Shown here one piece after another: positions 8,347-16,263 of a DNA stretch of 64,000 nucleotides (positions are counted from its first letter, which is position 1; each line of letters begins with the position of its first letter). Both the position numbers and the translations under genes were made by a program. The notes beneath the pieces were generated by a model. The model did not search any database and had not been told where the DNA came from. It saw only the letters and a list, made by a program, of their open reading frames with translations. Source of the DNA: Mesostigma viride (taxonomy: Eukaryota > Streptophyta > Mesostigmatophyceae > Mesostigmatales > Mesostigmataceae); NCBI GenBank assembly GCA_009746045.1, contig RPFO01000359.1:902649-966648 (forward strand). Reading direction: 5' to 3'.

Positions 8347-9213
8347 TCAGTGGCGAGTAGTACGCGTGATGGTGAAGGATCTCCCAGTTAGTGGAAGGCG
8401 GCGGTTGTCGTCGCGAATCGTGGCGAAAGACAACAACTCCACGCGGAGAGGGAGGCCGTTAAATCGAGATCCGCCGAGACCATAGAAAGAGTCGGAAAAG
8501 TATGGATATCCTACCTCTCCGTCCACAACGCTCTCCCCCGTGCGCGCCTGGGTCGTGTGGTAGTCGCGATAGGTAAACTTACAGATTCCACTCGCGTCGC
8601 CATTCGTAACGTTGTAGGGCAGCTGGACTCGCACATCCTGGTCATTGATGACGTTGAACGCGTTTTGGTGCGACACGGTCGTCCCGTCTTCGAGATGGAG
8701 GACGAAATCCCCGTTCAAGTTAGCTATCGACGTTTTGCCTACCCCGTGTTGGTCAAAAAGGTAGTCCAATTGCGCGCGGGTCAGGACTCTGCCACCAGGG
8801 TCTAGCAACGTATCAGGGCTAAAGTCGAAGACGTGGTACTGGGTCGCTCCCACTTTCGCCGTAAGGTAAGGTTCATTTAGAGTGAGATCGTCGACTAAAG
8901 TAGTCCCTGATTTAAAATAGGAATACCCATTCACGACGAGACTGTAAGCAAGTTCCGATGGGTCGCTTGCGGTCTCGTCGTCGTAATTGTCTCCGAGTCG
9001 CACATTTGTCGGCTGGCTCGGGTAGAAAATTTTGAATCCGTCGACAACGAGTGACTCATCGAATGGATGTGAAATGCCAAGAAGTAACGTCACGCTAGCT
9101 TGAAGCCCATCTATGTCTGTTTCGATGTTAGAAACACGCTCCTCCATTTCAGGGTCGAGCGTTAACCCGGTGGCGAGATTGGTCGGTCTGCTCAATGTTG
9201 TTAGAACGACCAT
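8347..9213 (-). CDS. PLV virion-associated protein, 288 residues, unrecognised
   Basis: Start MVVLTTLSRPTNLATGLTLD. Residues 20-45 form a short coiled-coil-like helix (EMEERVSNIETDIDGLQAS), followed by beta-rich sequence with several Tyr/Gly turns. A short N-terminal coiled coil before a beta domain is seen in trimeric fibres and base proteins, so this may assemble with the 810-residue protein encoded 11 bp downstream. There is no enzymatic motif. The phrase GVGKTS occurs near residue 158 but lacks the surrounding P-loop context and I do not read it as an ATPase. The gene is the first of the leftward unit. Confidence 0.58.
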   Translation of the reverse strand: MVVLTTLSRPTNLATGLTLDPEMEERVSNIETDIDGLQASVTLLLGISHPFDESLVVDGFKIFYPSQPTNVRLGDNYDDETASDPSELAYSLVVNGYSYFKSGTTLVDDLTLNEPYLTAKVGATQYHVFDFSPDTLLDPGGRVLTRAQLDYLFDQHGVGKTSIANLNGDFVLHLEDGTTVSHQNAFNVINDQDVRVQLPYNVTNGDASGICKFTYRDYHTTQARTGESVVDGEVGYPYFSDSFYGLGGSRFNGLPLRVELLSFATIRDDNRRLPLTGRSFTITRTTRH

Positions 9214-9237
9214 TTATTATCTACCTAGAATATAAAC
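9214..9237. promoter_or_regulatory. 24-bp divergent promoter between the two PLV gene blocks
   Basis: Only 24 A/T-rich bases separate the ATG of the leftward 288-residue gene (9213) from the ATG of the rightward coiled-coil gene (9238). It contains TATCTACC and ATATAAAC. Both transcription units must start here or inside each other's coding sequence. Confidence 0.5.
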
Positions 9238-9765
9238 ATGGCCTCTGAGGCTTCAGAGACCCCAACGAGCTACCAAGACGAAACCTTCGCCGAGACGCGG
9301 GAAGAGCAGGTTGACCTGGTCAAGACAATTCGAAAGGGACAACCGCTGAATGATGAACAGAAAAAAGCCCTTCGCGACAAAATGAGGGTTTACCAGCAAC
9401 GCGCAAAAGCCGAGAGGGAGAAGAGACGAAACGAAGAAAAGGAGGCAGAGATAACGAAACGAAAGGTCCTTGCAAAGGAATTGGAGATTCAGCGGCAAAG
9501 GCTAGTCGAACTCGAGCTGCAAGAAGCCCGCAACAAATCGCGGATTGAACGCCTTCTCGCTGAAGATTCCGTCGCCTCAACCCCCGCCGACACGCCAAAA
9601 CCAAGACGGGGTCGAAAGCCCAAGGAGACAGAGCCGGACTCTCCGCCACCCCCGATCAAGACCCGACAGCTCCCACCTCCACCACCGCCACCTGTCGCGA
9701 TGACGCCATACGAGATGCGCATGGCCGCCATCCGCGCGTCTCTCCTTGCTAGTCTGGACGATTAA
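9238..9765 (+). CDS. Coiled-coil protein with AT-hook-like motif, 175 residues
   Basis: Starts MASEASETPTSYQDETFAET. Residues about 40-105 are a long charged helix (Lys/Arg/Glu/Gln-rich, for example KAEREKRRNEEKEAEITKRK), predicted coiled coil. It is followed by an AT-hook-like KPRRGRKPKE and a Pro-rich segment with eight Pro residues, then a short helix at the C-terminus (YEMRMAAIRASLLASL). It is likely DNA-binding and oligomeric. The gene precedes the packaging ATPase by 12 bp, so a role in genome packaging or as a scaffold is plausible but inferred. No known family is recognised. Confidence 0.6.
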   Translation: MASEASETPTSYQDETFAETREEQVDLVKTIRKGQPLNDEQKKALRDKMRVYQQRAKAEREKRRNEEKEAEITKRKVLAKELEIQRQRLVELELQEARNKSRIERLLAEDSVASTPADTPKPRRGRKPKETEPDSPPPPIKTRQLPPPPPPPVAMTPYEMRMAAIRASLLASLDD

Positions 9766-9777
9766 AATGTCTTCAGA

Positions 9778-10660
9778 ATGATAATGGCTATCATCGAAGA
9801 GCGACGAATTCATTCACTTGAGAACAAAGACATAAAGCAACGATACGCCCCACAGCGTCCTGCTCCACCGAATATGCCGAGTCTTCATTTCATCGCAAAC
9901 TTCTGCGGAGCTCGACGGTCTGGGAAAACTACATCGGCAGTCAACATGGCGAAGGCTTACTTTGCTAACAACTCATTCGACAAGCTGTACCTCATTTCAG
10001 GGAGTGCCCACACGGAGCCAAAATACAAGGAGCTCCCGGAACCAGCTATGACGATGGAAGTCTACTCTAACCTGGCATTCGATGGGATGATAGATCATAT
10101 AAAGTCTGACCTCCACGAATACGAGAGGTACAAGACGATCTCAAGGTCTGGGAAACGTTTAAACGCGAATACGTGGACGGGAAAAAAACGCAGAACTCAT
10201 GGACCTCTCCATGTACCTACGCCTTGATGCAATGAACTGGGATAAACCTGCGACAAGGTTCGAGCACGGTCCTCCTTCGTCGCTCATTCTGATAGACGAC
10301 ATGCAAGGCAGTGCCCTCTATCAGAGCTCTAGCAAAAACGCTGTTGCGGCTTTCGCGTTCAAACACAGACACTTCCTCACGAGCATGATTTTCCTGACAC
10401 AGGCGTACACGAGCGGTGGCGTACCACGAGCAGTGCGAGCGAATATATCGTTTCTTGCGCTGTTCAGAACGAAGGACCATCGAGCCGCGCGACAGATCGC
10501 GGAAGAGAGCGCGGGGGCTGTGGCGCCGGACGAGTTTCTCGCGCTATGGGACCACGCCGTCAAGGACGATCCTCACGACTTCTTCGCTGTCGACTTCGAC
10601 CAGCGCGACCCGAAAAAAATGTTTCGTCGAAACTTCAATACATTTCTCTCGATAAAATAA
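9778..10660 (+). pseudogene. PLV genome-packaging ATPase (FtsK/HerA type), frameshifted
   Basis: The first frame holds the P-loop GARRSGKTTSAVN (about 9910-9950) and the second the Walker B strand LILIDDM (about 10285), then FLTQAYTSGGVPRAVRANIS, a sensor/arginine region typical of this family. This is the A32-like ATPase that pumps DNA into capsids of polintons, PLVs and nucleocytoplasmic viruses. Two single-base losses interrupt it: one after EYERYK near 10133, and one in a seven-A run near 10182-10188. Adding one base at each would link the frames into about 290 residues, the normal size. Starts at 9778 and 9784 are both possible. As written the chain ends before Walker B, so no active enzyme could be made. 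Confidence 0.75.
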
Positions 10661-10682
10661 TTTTCTCTGAACATGATATACT

Positions 10683-11177
10683 ATGGATATTCCGTCCATC
10701 AAACGATACGCAGGCGCCGAGAAGGAGTACGTGTTGGACACCCAAGCACTCCTCCGATATTGTTCGGGTTCTCGACTGGGGCAGAAAACTCTAGAACGTG
10801 TCGTCAGGATCCTTCAAGAAGCAGGCCACAACGACACGATTCCGTCCACCTGTCACGACATGAGCCCCGAAATCCGATTGGCCATCCTCGCCTTGGTGGG
10901 CGATCGCAGGCGTCCACGTGGGCGCTCACCCTCCAAAACGGAAAAACGACACGAACCGAAACGGCCTCGAGGGCGCCCAAGGATCCACCCCGTAGGGTAT
11001 AAAAAGCCTCGAGCCAAAAAATTGTCTCATGTTCAGTCATCAGATGACGGTGACCGTAGAGGAGCGTCGCGAGCAATGGCGACGGGCCCAGGCGAAGAGG
11101 CGAGCAATCGCCCGCGACCAGACGAACTGCATCTCGGCGAAAAGCAAGGTCAAGAAGGGCGTCTGGAATCCCAGTGA
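10683..11177 (+). CDS. PLV protein with AT-hook, 164 residues
   Basis: Starts MDIPSIKRYAGAEKEYVLDT. The first 75 residues look like a small helical domain. Residues 80-115 are highly basic with an AT-hook core KRPRGRPRIHP. The last 50 residues overlap the start of the recombinase gene in another frame and are low in complexity, so the functional part is probably residues 1-115. A DNA-binding role is inferred from the AT-hook. It sits 22 bp after the ATPase gene and directly before the recombinase and could be an accessory factor for either. No family is recognised. Confidence 0.5.
   Translation: MDIPSIKRYAGAEKEYVLDTQALLRYCSGSRLGQKTLERVVRILQEAGHNDTIPSTCHDMSPEIRLAILALVGDRRRPRGRSPSKTEKRHEPKRPRGRPRIHPVGYKKPRAKKLSHVQSSDDGDRRGASRAMATGPGEEASNRPRPDELHLGEKQGQEGRLESQ
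10998..11005 (+). promoter_or_regulatory. TATA box for the recombinase gene
   Basis: TATAAAAA lies 23 bp before the ATG at 11029, inside the coding sequence of the upstream AT-hook gene. The match is good, but transcription from it is inferred. Confidence 0.4.
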
Positions 11178-12312
11178 CCGATGGATCGCAAATAACCCCG
11201 AGTGCGCTGAAAAAATCGGCTTGCAGGCGACCTCTCCACCCTCGCCGGAGCCACCGCACCACGAGGAACCGCCTGCGCGACCTACTGATGGACGATACTG
11301 GACCTTCGACGAGGCCGTCGCCGCAGCGGATGCCCGGCCAGAGCATCACGAGCCTGGCAGGCCCTCGAGAGAGCGCGGGGCGACGCGCAAAACCGCGAAG
11401 GGGTACATCGGCAGGCTCCGAGTTCTCCTCGACAGGCTGGGGTGCTCGCAGGACGAATCAGTCGACTGCCTCGCCGACACCGCCCGTGTCCTGCGCGTCG
11501 TCCACGAAACCTCGGAACCCAAACGCAAGCTCGCACACTCGAAAGAGGATGCGTGGAGGGAGAACGAGAAGAACTTGCTCGGAGTGATAAACGGGGTGAA
11601 TCGAATGATGCCACCTGAAAAGAGGCTCCCACGCGACGTGACGGACGCGTACGCTGCTCGAGTCAATGAGCTGAAGGTCGGCGACCTCGACAGGAAATTC
11701 GACAGGGCCGAGAGCAAGCCACTGAGGTATACGTACGAGCAGCTCCAGCGGATCGCCGCCGCCGAGTACAAAAAGGACCCTACGTCTGACGCCGCTTTGA
11801 TGGGTCTTATTTACCTGTCCGGCGAGAAACTGCCACCAACCAGGTACGACCACGACAAAATGCGCGTTGTCAGTTCTATCAGCGAGCTCGAGCCACACGA
11901 GAACGGATACATTCCGAGCGAGCGCCGCATGATAATTCAACGTTTTAAGACGGCAGAGACGTACGGCACGTACGACTACCAAATTCCAGACGGGTACAAG
12001 AAGCTGATTAACGCGTTGCAGGCTCGAGCTCATCAGAAGTACGTGTTCGAGGACCCAAAAAATCCAGGCGAATACATGAAGCACGAGTATTATTCTGCGA
12101 AGTACAACCGCATCTACCACGGCATTGATGCAACGAGGCAGGCGTACATCACCCGTTTCCTGAAGGGCGCTTCGTGGAAAAAGCGAAAATGGGCTGGTGA
12201 CTTGATGGGGCACGACGTACTTACAGGAGCCGTTTACGAGCGGCAGGCGGGGGGCCCCTCTCCTCAGGGCGGCGAGACTGGCGGACGTCGGCTGAGGCCG
12301 AGGAAAAAGTAG
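11029..12312 (+). CDS. PLV tyrosine recombinase (integrase), 427 residues
   Basis: The C-terminal half carries the landmarks of tyrosine recombinases. LPPTRYDHDKM (about residue 270) holds the first catalytic Arg in the LPPRR.DY context of eukaryotic viral integrases. A Lys-containing FKTAETYGTY beta segment follows. ATRQAYITRFL supplies the second Arg, and LMGHDVLTGAVYER supplies the His and the nucleophilic Tyr. The usual HxxR box reads DATR, so the first His is Asp. The N-terminus contains a basic region and a helical SAM-like domain (about residues 120-230, with TAKGYIGRLRVLLDRLG). It catalyses site-specific insertion and excision of the element. The frame is intact. A second in-frame ATG lies at 11044. 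A TATA box is at 10998. Confidence 0.75.
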   Translation: MFSHQMTVTVEERREQWRRAQAKRRAIARDQTNCISAKSKVKKGVWNPSDRWIANNPECAEKIGLQATSPPSPEPPHHEEPPARPTDGRYWTFDEAVAAADARPEHHEPGRPSRERGATRKTAKGYIGRLRVLLDRLGCSQDESVDCLADTARVLRVVHETSEPKRKLAHSKEDAWRENEKNLLGVINGVNRMMPPEKRLPRDVTDAYAARVNELKVGDLDRKFDRAESKPLRYTYEQLQRIAAAEYKKDPTSDAALMGLIYLSGEKLPPTRYDHDKMRVVSSISELEPHENGYIPSERRMIIQRFKTAETYGTYDYQIPDGYKKLINALQARAHQKYVFEDPKNPGEYMKHEYYSAKYNRIYHGIDATRQAYITRFLKGASWKKRKWAGDLMGHDVLTGAVYERQAGGPSPQGGETGGRRLRPRKK

Positions 12313-12510
12313 ACAGTTTTCCCGTGGGAAATTTTCATGAATGTCGAAAATGATATCCTAAACCGCATGCATTATACAGGAAATAAAAAAGTTCCATGGG
12401 ACCATTTTTCTTGAGGGTCGAGGTTCGAGGGTTTATGTGGTTTTTAAACGAACTGAAATTTTTTAATCGAAACTTTTTTTTTCTAAGCATACGGTATACA
12501 ACCTTCCAGA
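12313..12510. other. A/T-rich PLV intergenic region
   Basis: 198 bp between recombinase and primase-helicase genes, A/T-rich, with CCCGTGGGAAA near 12323 and a run of eight T near 12475. It probably holds the promoter of the replication gene. If that gene starts at the internal ATG 12667, the non-coding region would extend to include the palindrome at 12590-12607. Confidence 0.4.
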
Positions 12511-15297
12511 ATGGTCTCGAACTTCAACCTGCATGACGACACGGTCGACCGACACGACGTAACCGACAAGCCGACACGATTCGATTCCTCGTGGGAGATC
12601 TCCCACGGGAATAAAGGCGGACTCTCCCACGACAATCCACACTCTTGCGCTCACACAACCTCTAAGATGTCGACCGCCGCGGAATTTGTTCCTCTGTGGT
12701 TCGCGTCGAAAGATACGCCTTTCTTTGCTCGGACGCCAGGGGTGATGTACTCGTACGAAGAGGAAAAACCCCAAGACGCTTCGGAGGCGTATGGTCGCTC
12801 TCGTGGGATGAAGTACATCATGGCGCTGAACACGTACAAAAAAACGAACATGTATGCCGCTTTCGGGTGCAGGGAGGACTTGATCAAGACCCATGCGGAG
12901 TTATCAACAAGCGATCCGCATTTGCTAGAAATTCTATCCCCCGACGTGAGCGTCGTCCCATATTTCGATTTTGACTGGGAAACGGAAGAACCCATCGACT
13001 ACCAGCTGGAGAAGTACGCAAAAGCGGCCATATCCATGTTCTTCAACGACGTGTACGAGATAAATGTCGAGGAAGAGCGAGATATGCGGGTCCTTATTGG
13101 CCATCGCGTCAGGAGCGGCATTTTCAAGAACTCTGTTCATGTCACGGTGCCGACGATCTACATCCCGACAATGGAGGATCGTGTCAAGATGGGAGAGCTT
13201 TTTCAGTCGTTTCTTCTTCAGTGCGCGATGGATTTATCTTCAGGATATCAGTCTGAGGTGTGCCAGAGACTCGTCAAGTCCCAGCACTCGAAAGAGGATT
13301 GGGAGGACATGCACGCGAACGGGAACCCGATTGTGGAGAAAACAACTGGCGTTTGGGCGCCTAAACACGACATCAAGTTTTGCTACGATAGAATGATCTA
13401 TTCGAGGTACCGGGCCTTTCGCATGATAGGGATGAAGAAGCGCGGAGACAGCGGCGAGGACGCGTACCTCCGCCCAGTCCCAGGGGGTAGTTCCGACGTC
13501 GGCGAATATTTGGTGACTGTCTTCAACGAAGAGGGACTGACCCGGCTCCCCCATGTCGATGATGCGGAACTATCCGAAACGAGCCATACAGTGTTTCGAG
13601 GGTATGGGAAGACTATCCCACCACCTCGGGGCCTGGACATCTCGCCATCCATCGAAGCAATGAAAAAGTTTTCGCCTGGATGCAAGTATATGCGCACAAC
13701 CTGTAAAGAATCCGATCGAGGTGTCGCAACGTTCGTCAAGTACTCCGTCGACTCTGTGGATCCGTTATGCAGGATCTGCCTCAAGATACACGACAACAAC
13801 GGGCCTTATAACCTGCTACTCCCTAATGGCGCTGTACAGTACAGATGCCACCAGGACTCACAGCACCGATTCATCGAGATCTCCCCGCCCGTGATGAAGC
13901 TCGCGGACTCGGACAAAGTGCCGTTCACTCACACGTACTCGTCCGAGAAAATCAGGCCTTTCAGCTGGGATGCGCTATTTAGAGGCCCGCACAAGAGCAC
14001 CATCCTCGTCCAGTCCAACTGCGGGACAGGTAAATCTGAGAGGATTCGTGAACTCGTCAACGAGGCGGTGAGGAGGGATCCAGGTATCCGCGTGTGCTGC
14101 ATGGTGGCTAACATCAGCCTGTCCAAGGAGGAGGATCGCAACTACAAGTCTCTTGGCGAGCGCGGGAGGACGATTGCATGGGAGGACAACGCGTTCCATA
14201 TCTTGTCCAATGACCCGAATTTCCGTCACTACCTCAGCGGTCCGAAGGGAATGATGTCTGATGACAGGGTGCTGGTCGTTCTTAACAGCATCTTGCGCGT
14301 CACAGACCAACCGTTCGATCTCCTCATCCTAGACGAAATATATAACACCCTCACCGCGATTTCGCAGGGCCACATGAAATACAAGCGCGAGGTGTTGAGG
14401 AAGTTCATCAGGCTCATTGAGATGTCCAAGGTCGTGATTGCGCTAGACGCTACCGTTACTCGAAAGGTATACGAGTTCATAGCGGCCTATCGCGCGGCGG
14501 ATACTATGGAGGTGGATTGCAACACCTTCCGGCGCCCTACCAACAGGACTCTGCGATGGGTGGATGTGACATCAGAAAAGAACTGGCGAAAGGTCTGCGT
14601 GGACAGGTTTGTTACTGAGTGTGAGAGGAGGATAGAGGCCGGAGAGAGGATTTTCTGCCCAATGTCTGGCAAAAAAGAGGCCGCCATGGCGTATGAGGCA
14701 CTCAAACCCTTCATCGACAAGCGCAAGAACGGGCGTCTCTACACTAGTCTGACGAGCAAGGAGGATCTGGAGTTTGGCGCGAATGCTGCGTGGGCTGACT
14801 TGGACTTTTTGATCTTCAGCCCCACGATCACGGTTGGAGTCAGCTACACGGAGCACACGTTCGACAGCATGGTGGGACTCTTCATCAACGGGGACCACTA
14901 CGCGAGCTACACGACAACCCTCCAGCAAATTTTCAGGGTGCGCCACTTAGTCAAGGGAGAGATGGTCATCTTCTATCGAGACACGACTTCGCTTCTTGAC
15001 AGGCCTCCAACGGACTACGGTACGATCGTCGAGAACATGATCGCGGGGGACACTGCGCTCATCCAGCTGCTGTTCGACAACGCCGACGTAGTCTGCGACT
15101 GGAGCGCGGACAAGTCGCGTATCTATGACAGAAACTGTCCCAAATTCCGCCTCTTCTGCCGGAACCAGCAAGATCTCGCGGTGTCGAGGTCCCATTACAA
15201 GGGAAATCTCATCAAGATACTGACGGAGGACTACGGCGTGGAGGTGTCGGCAGTGGAGGAGTTGGGGGACATCGACGCCCCCCGCTTCCGGTACTAG
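12511..15297 (+). CDS. PLV primase - SF2 helicase (herpes origin-binding-protein-like), 928 residues
   Basis: Residues about 150-330 carry an archaeo-eukaryotic primase-like core with the metal-binding YFDFDW motif and GHRVRSGIFKNSVHV. A Cys-rich segment (GCKYMRTTC, CRICLKIH, YRCHQD) may bind zinc. The C-terminal part is a superfamily 2 helicase: Walker A NCGTGKSERI (about residue 508), DEIY box in LLILDEIYNT, motif III-like ALDATVTR, TVGVSYTE and motif VI QQIFRVRHL. This order matches herpesvirus UL9/origin-binding helicases and related replication proteins of PLVs and large DNA viruses. Role: priming and unwinding in viral DNA replication. The first ATG is 12511; MSTAAEF at 12667 is an alternative start. 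The stop at 15297 may come from a lost C, see the next entry. Confidence 0.72.
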   Translation: MVSNFNLHDDTVDRHDVTDKPTRFDSSWEISHGNKGGLSHDNPHSCAHTTSKMSTAAEFVPLWFASKDTPFFARTPGVMYSYEEEKPQDASEAYGRSRGMKYIMALNTYKKTNMYAAFGCREDLIKTHAELSTSDPHLLEILSPDVSVVPYFDFDWETEEPIDYQLEKYAKAAISMFFNDVYEINVEEERDMRVLIGHRVRSGIFKNSVHVTVPTIYIPTMEDRVKMGELFQSFLLQCAMDLSSGYQSEVCQRLVKSQHSKEDWEDMHANGNPIVEKTTGVWAPKHDIKFCYDRMIYSRYRAFRMIGMKKRGDSGEDAYLRPVPGGSSDVGEYLVTVFNEEGLTRLPHVDDAELSETSHTVFRGYGKTIPPPRGLDISPSIEAMKKFSPGCKYMRTTCKESDRGVATFVKYSVDSVDPLCRICLKIHDNNGPYNLLLPNGAVQYRCHQDSQHRFIEISPPVMKLADSDKVPFTHTYSSEKIRPFSWDALFRGPHKSTILVQSNCGTGKSERIRELVNEAVRRDPGIRVCCMVANISLSKEEDRNYKSLGERGRTIAWEDNAFHILSNDPNFRHYLSGPKGMMSDDRVLVVLNSILRVTDQPFDLLILDEIYNTLTAISQGHMKYKREVLRKFIRLIEMSKVVIALDATVTRKVYEFIAAYRAADTMEVDCNTFRRPTNRTLRWVDVTSEKNWRKVCVDRFVTECERRIEAGERIFCPMSGKKEAAMAYEALKPFIDKRKNGRLYTSLTSKEDLEFGANAAWADLDFLIFSPTITVGVSYTEHTFDSMVGLFINGDHYASYTTTLQQIFRVRHLVKGEMVIFYRDTTSLLDRPPTDYGTIVENMIAGDTALIQLLFDNADVVCDWSADKSRIYDRNCPKFRLFCRNQQDLAVSRSHYKGNLIKILTEDYGVEVSAVEELGDIDAPRFRY
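12590..12607. other. 18-bp perfect palindrome, candidate replication-origin or operator site
   Basis: CGTGGGAGATCTCCCACG is its own reverse complement. A further CTCCCAC copy follows at 12622 and a GTGGGAA lies at 12326. It sits at the 5' end of the gene for an origin-binding-type helicase. An origin or autoregulatory role is inferred. Confidence 0.3.
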
Positions 15298-16097
15298 AAG
15301 ATCCAGACAAGGACAGGGAGGTGGTGCTTCTGAGCGAGGAGGAGTACAAGGATCTAGAGGGGAGAATCGGCGGCACGGTTCCACTTTCACCGTACGAAAT
15401 GCGTCTGAAGGCGGTGTACGAATTGACTCATCGGTTGTACGAGATTCCGTATGATCTCATCGACGACGAGCTCCCTCAAATTCTGGACAAGGAGATGGGG
15501 AGGAAGGCGTACGTTGGCGTTCGGCAATATTCGAAGTTGACGGGACTAGGAACCAAGGAGCATTTTAGAGACAATCTGTTGATTCTGCAGAAGTCAGAGT
15601 CCTTGTTTGATTTGAAGGCGTATTCTCGTTTTGGACTAGCACAGTCTCTGGCCATTACGCTCAAGCTACTAGAAGGGACGCCTATCATCGACTTCATCAC
15701 GACGGCTGATCCGTCCAATCTCACAATGAAGTTGACGCGCGACGAGACGATTGCACTAGGGAATAAAATTGATAGCGAAATTGCCGACAAGGCCTGGTTC
15801 ATGCGCTCAACATTTGGATACCGGCGGAGGGCAGGCGAGGCTGGTAGTTTGTCTTTTGCGCAATGCAGCGGTCTCATCAACAGCTTGTTGAACCCGACTC
15901 TAGGAATTTATGCCAAGGGGGCGAAGGGCAATAGCCGTGGCGGTGGTTGCTTGGAAATTTCGAAGGCGGACATGCATGCGTTTCTTGATAGGTATAAACC
16001 CTCGTGGTGGGGCGATGAGAAGGATTATTCGATCACGTCGTTGTCTGGCCTGTCGATGGATGAAATCGCTCCTTTCCTGCAGGGAGCGGATAAGTAG
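15282..16097 (+). CDS. C-terminal region of the primase-helicase, or separate 258-residue protein
   Basis: The frame is open across the stop of the primase-helicase and continues to 16097. Read from the C6 run at 15278-15283 it gives PLPVLEDPDKDREVVLLSEEE and then a mainly helical region ending MDEIAPFLQGADK. One extra C in that run would join it to the helicase as a single chain of about 1,200 residues. There is no ATG at the junction; the first in-frame ATG is at 15399, which would cut off the conserved-looking start. I favour a broken C-terminal extension. The alternatives are a separate gene starting at 15399, or a programmed frameshift. No domain is recognised; a basic Gly-rich loop (KGAKGNSRGGG) lies near residue 205. 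Confidence 0.55.
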   Translation, partial: PLPVLEDPDKDREVVLLSEEEYKDLEGRIGGTVPLSPYEMRLKAVYELTHRLYEIPYDLIDDELPQILDKEMGRKAYVGVRQYSKLTGLGTKEHFRDNLLILQKSESLFDLKAYSRFGLAQSLAITLKLLEGTPIIDFITTADPSNLTMKLTRDETIALGNKIDSEIADKAWFMRSTFGYRRRAGEAGSLSFAQCSGLINSLLNPTLGIYAKGAKGNSRGGGCLEISKADMHAFLDRYKPSWWGDEKDYSITSLSGLSMDEIAPFLQGADK

Positions 16098-16263
16098 TTT
16101 TAATATTAAAGCCTGTTTTTCTGCCATGCATTTCTTTGTAAAAACGGTTTACAACCTCCAAGACGTCGCGCTCACTGTCTCCTCGTCTTCGAGTAGACGT
16201 CGATCCGGTTCCGGTCACACCCCGCCGCGCGGCCCTCGCCGGCTCCCTCACCCTGCGAGGACA
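16098..16263. other. PLV 3' flank before the palindrome array
   Basis: TTTTAATATTAAAG just after the stop may act in 3' end formation. The rest is C/T-rich then C/G-rich sequence with no convincing reading frame. Confidence 0.3.

Noticed and set aside
8740..8760. GVGKTS in the 288-residue virion protein as a P-loop
   Set aside because: No preceding beta strand, no Walker B and a beta-rich virion context.
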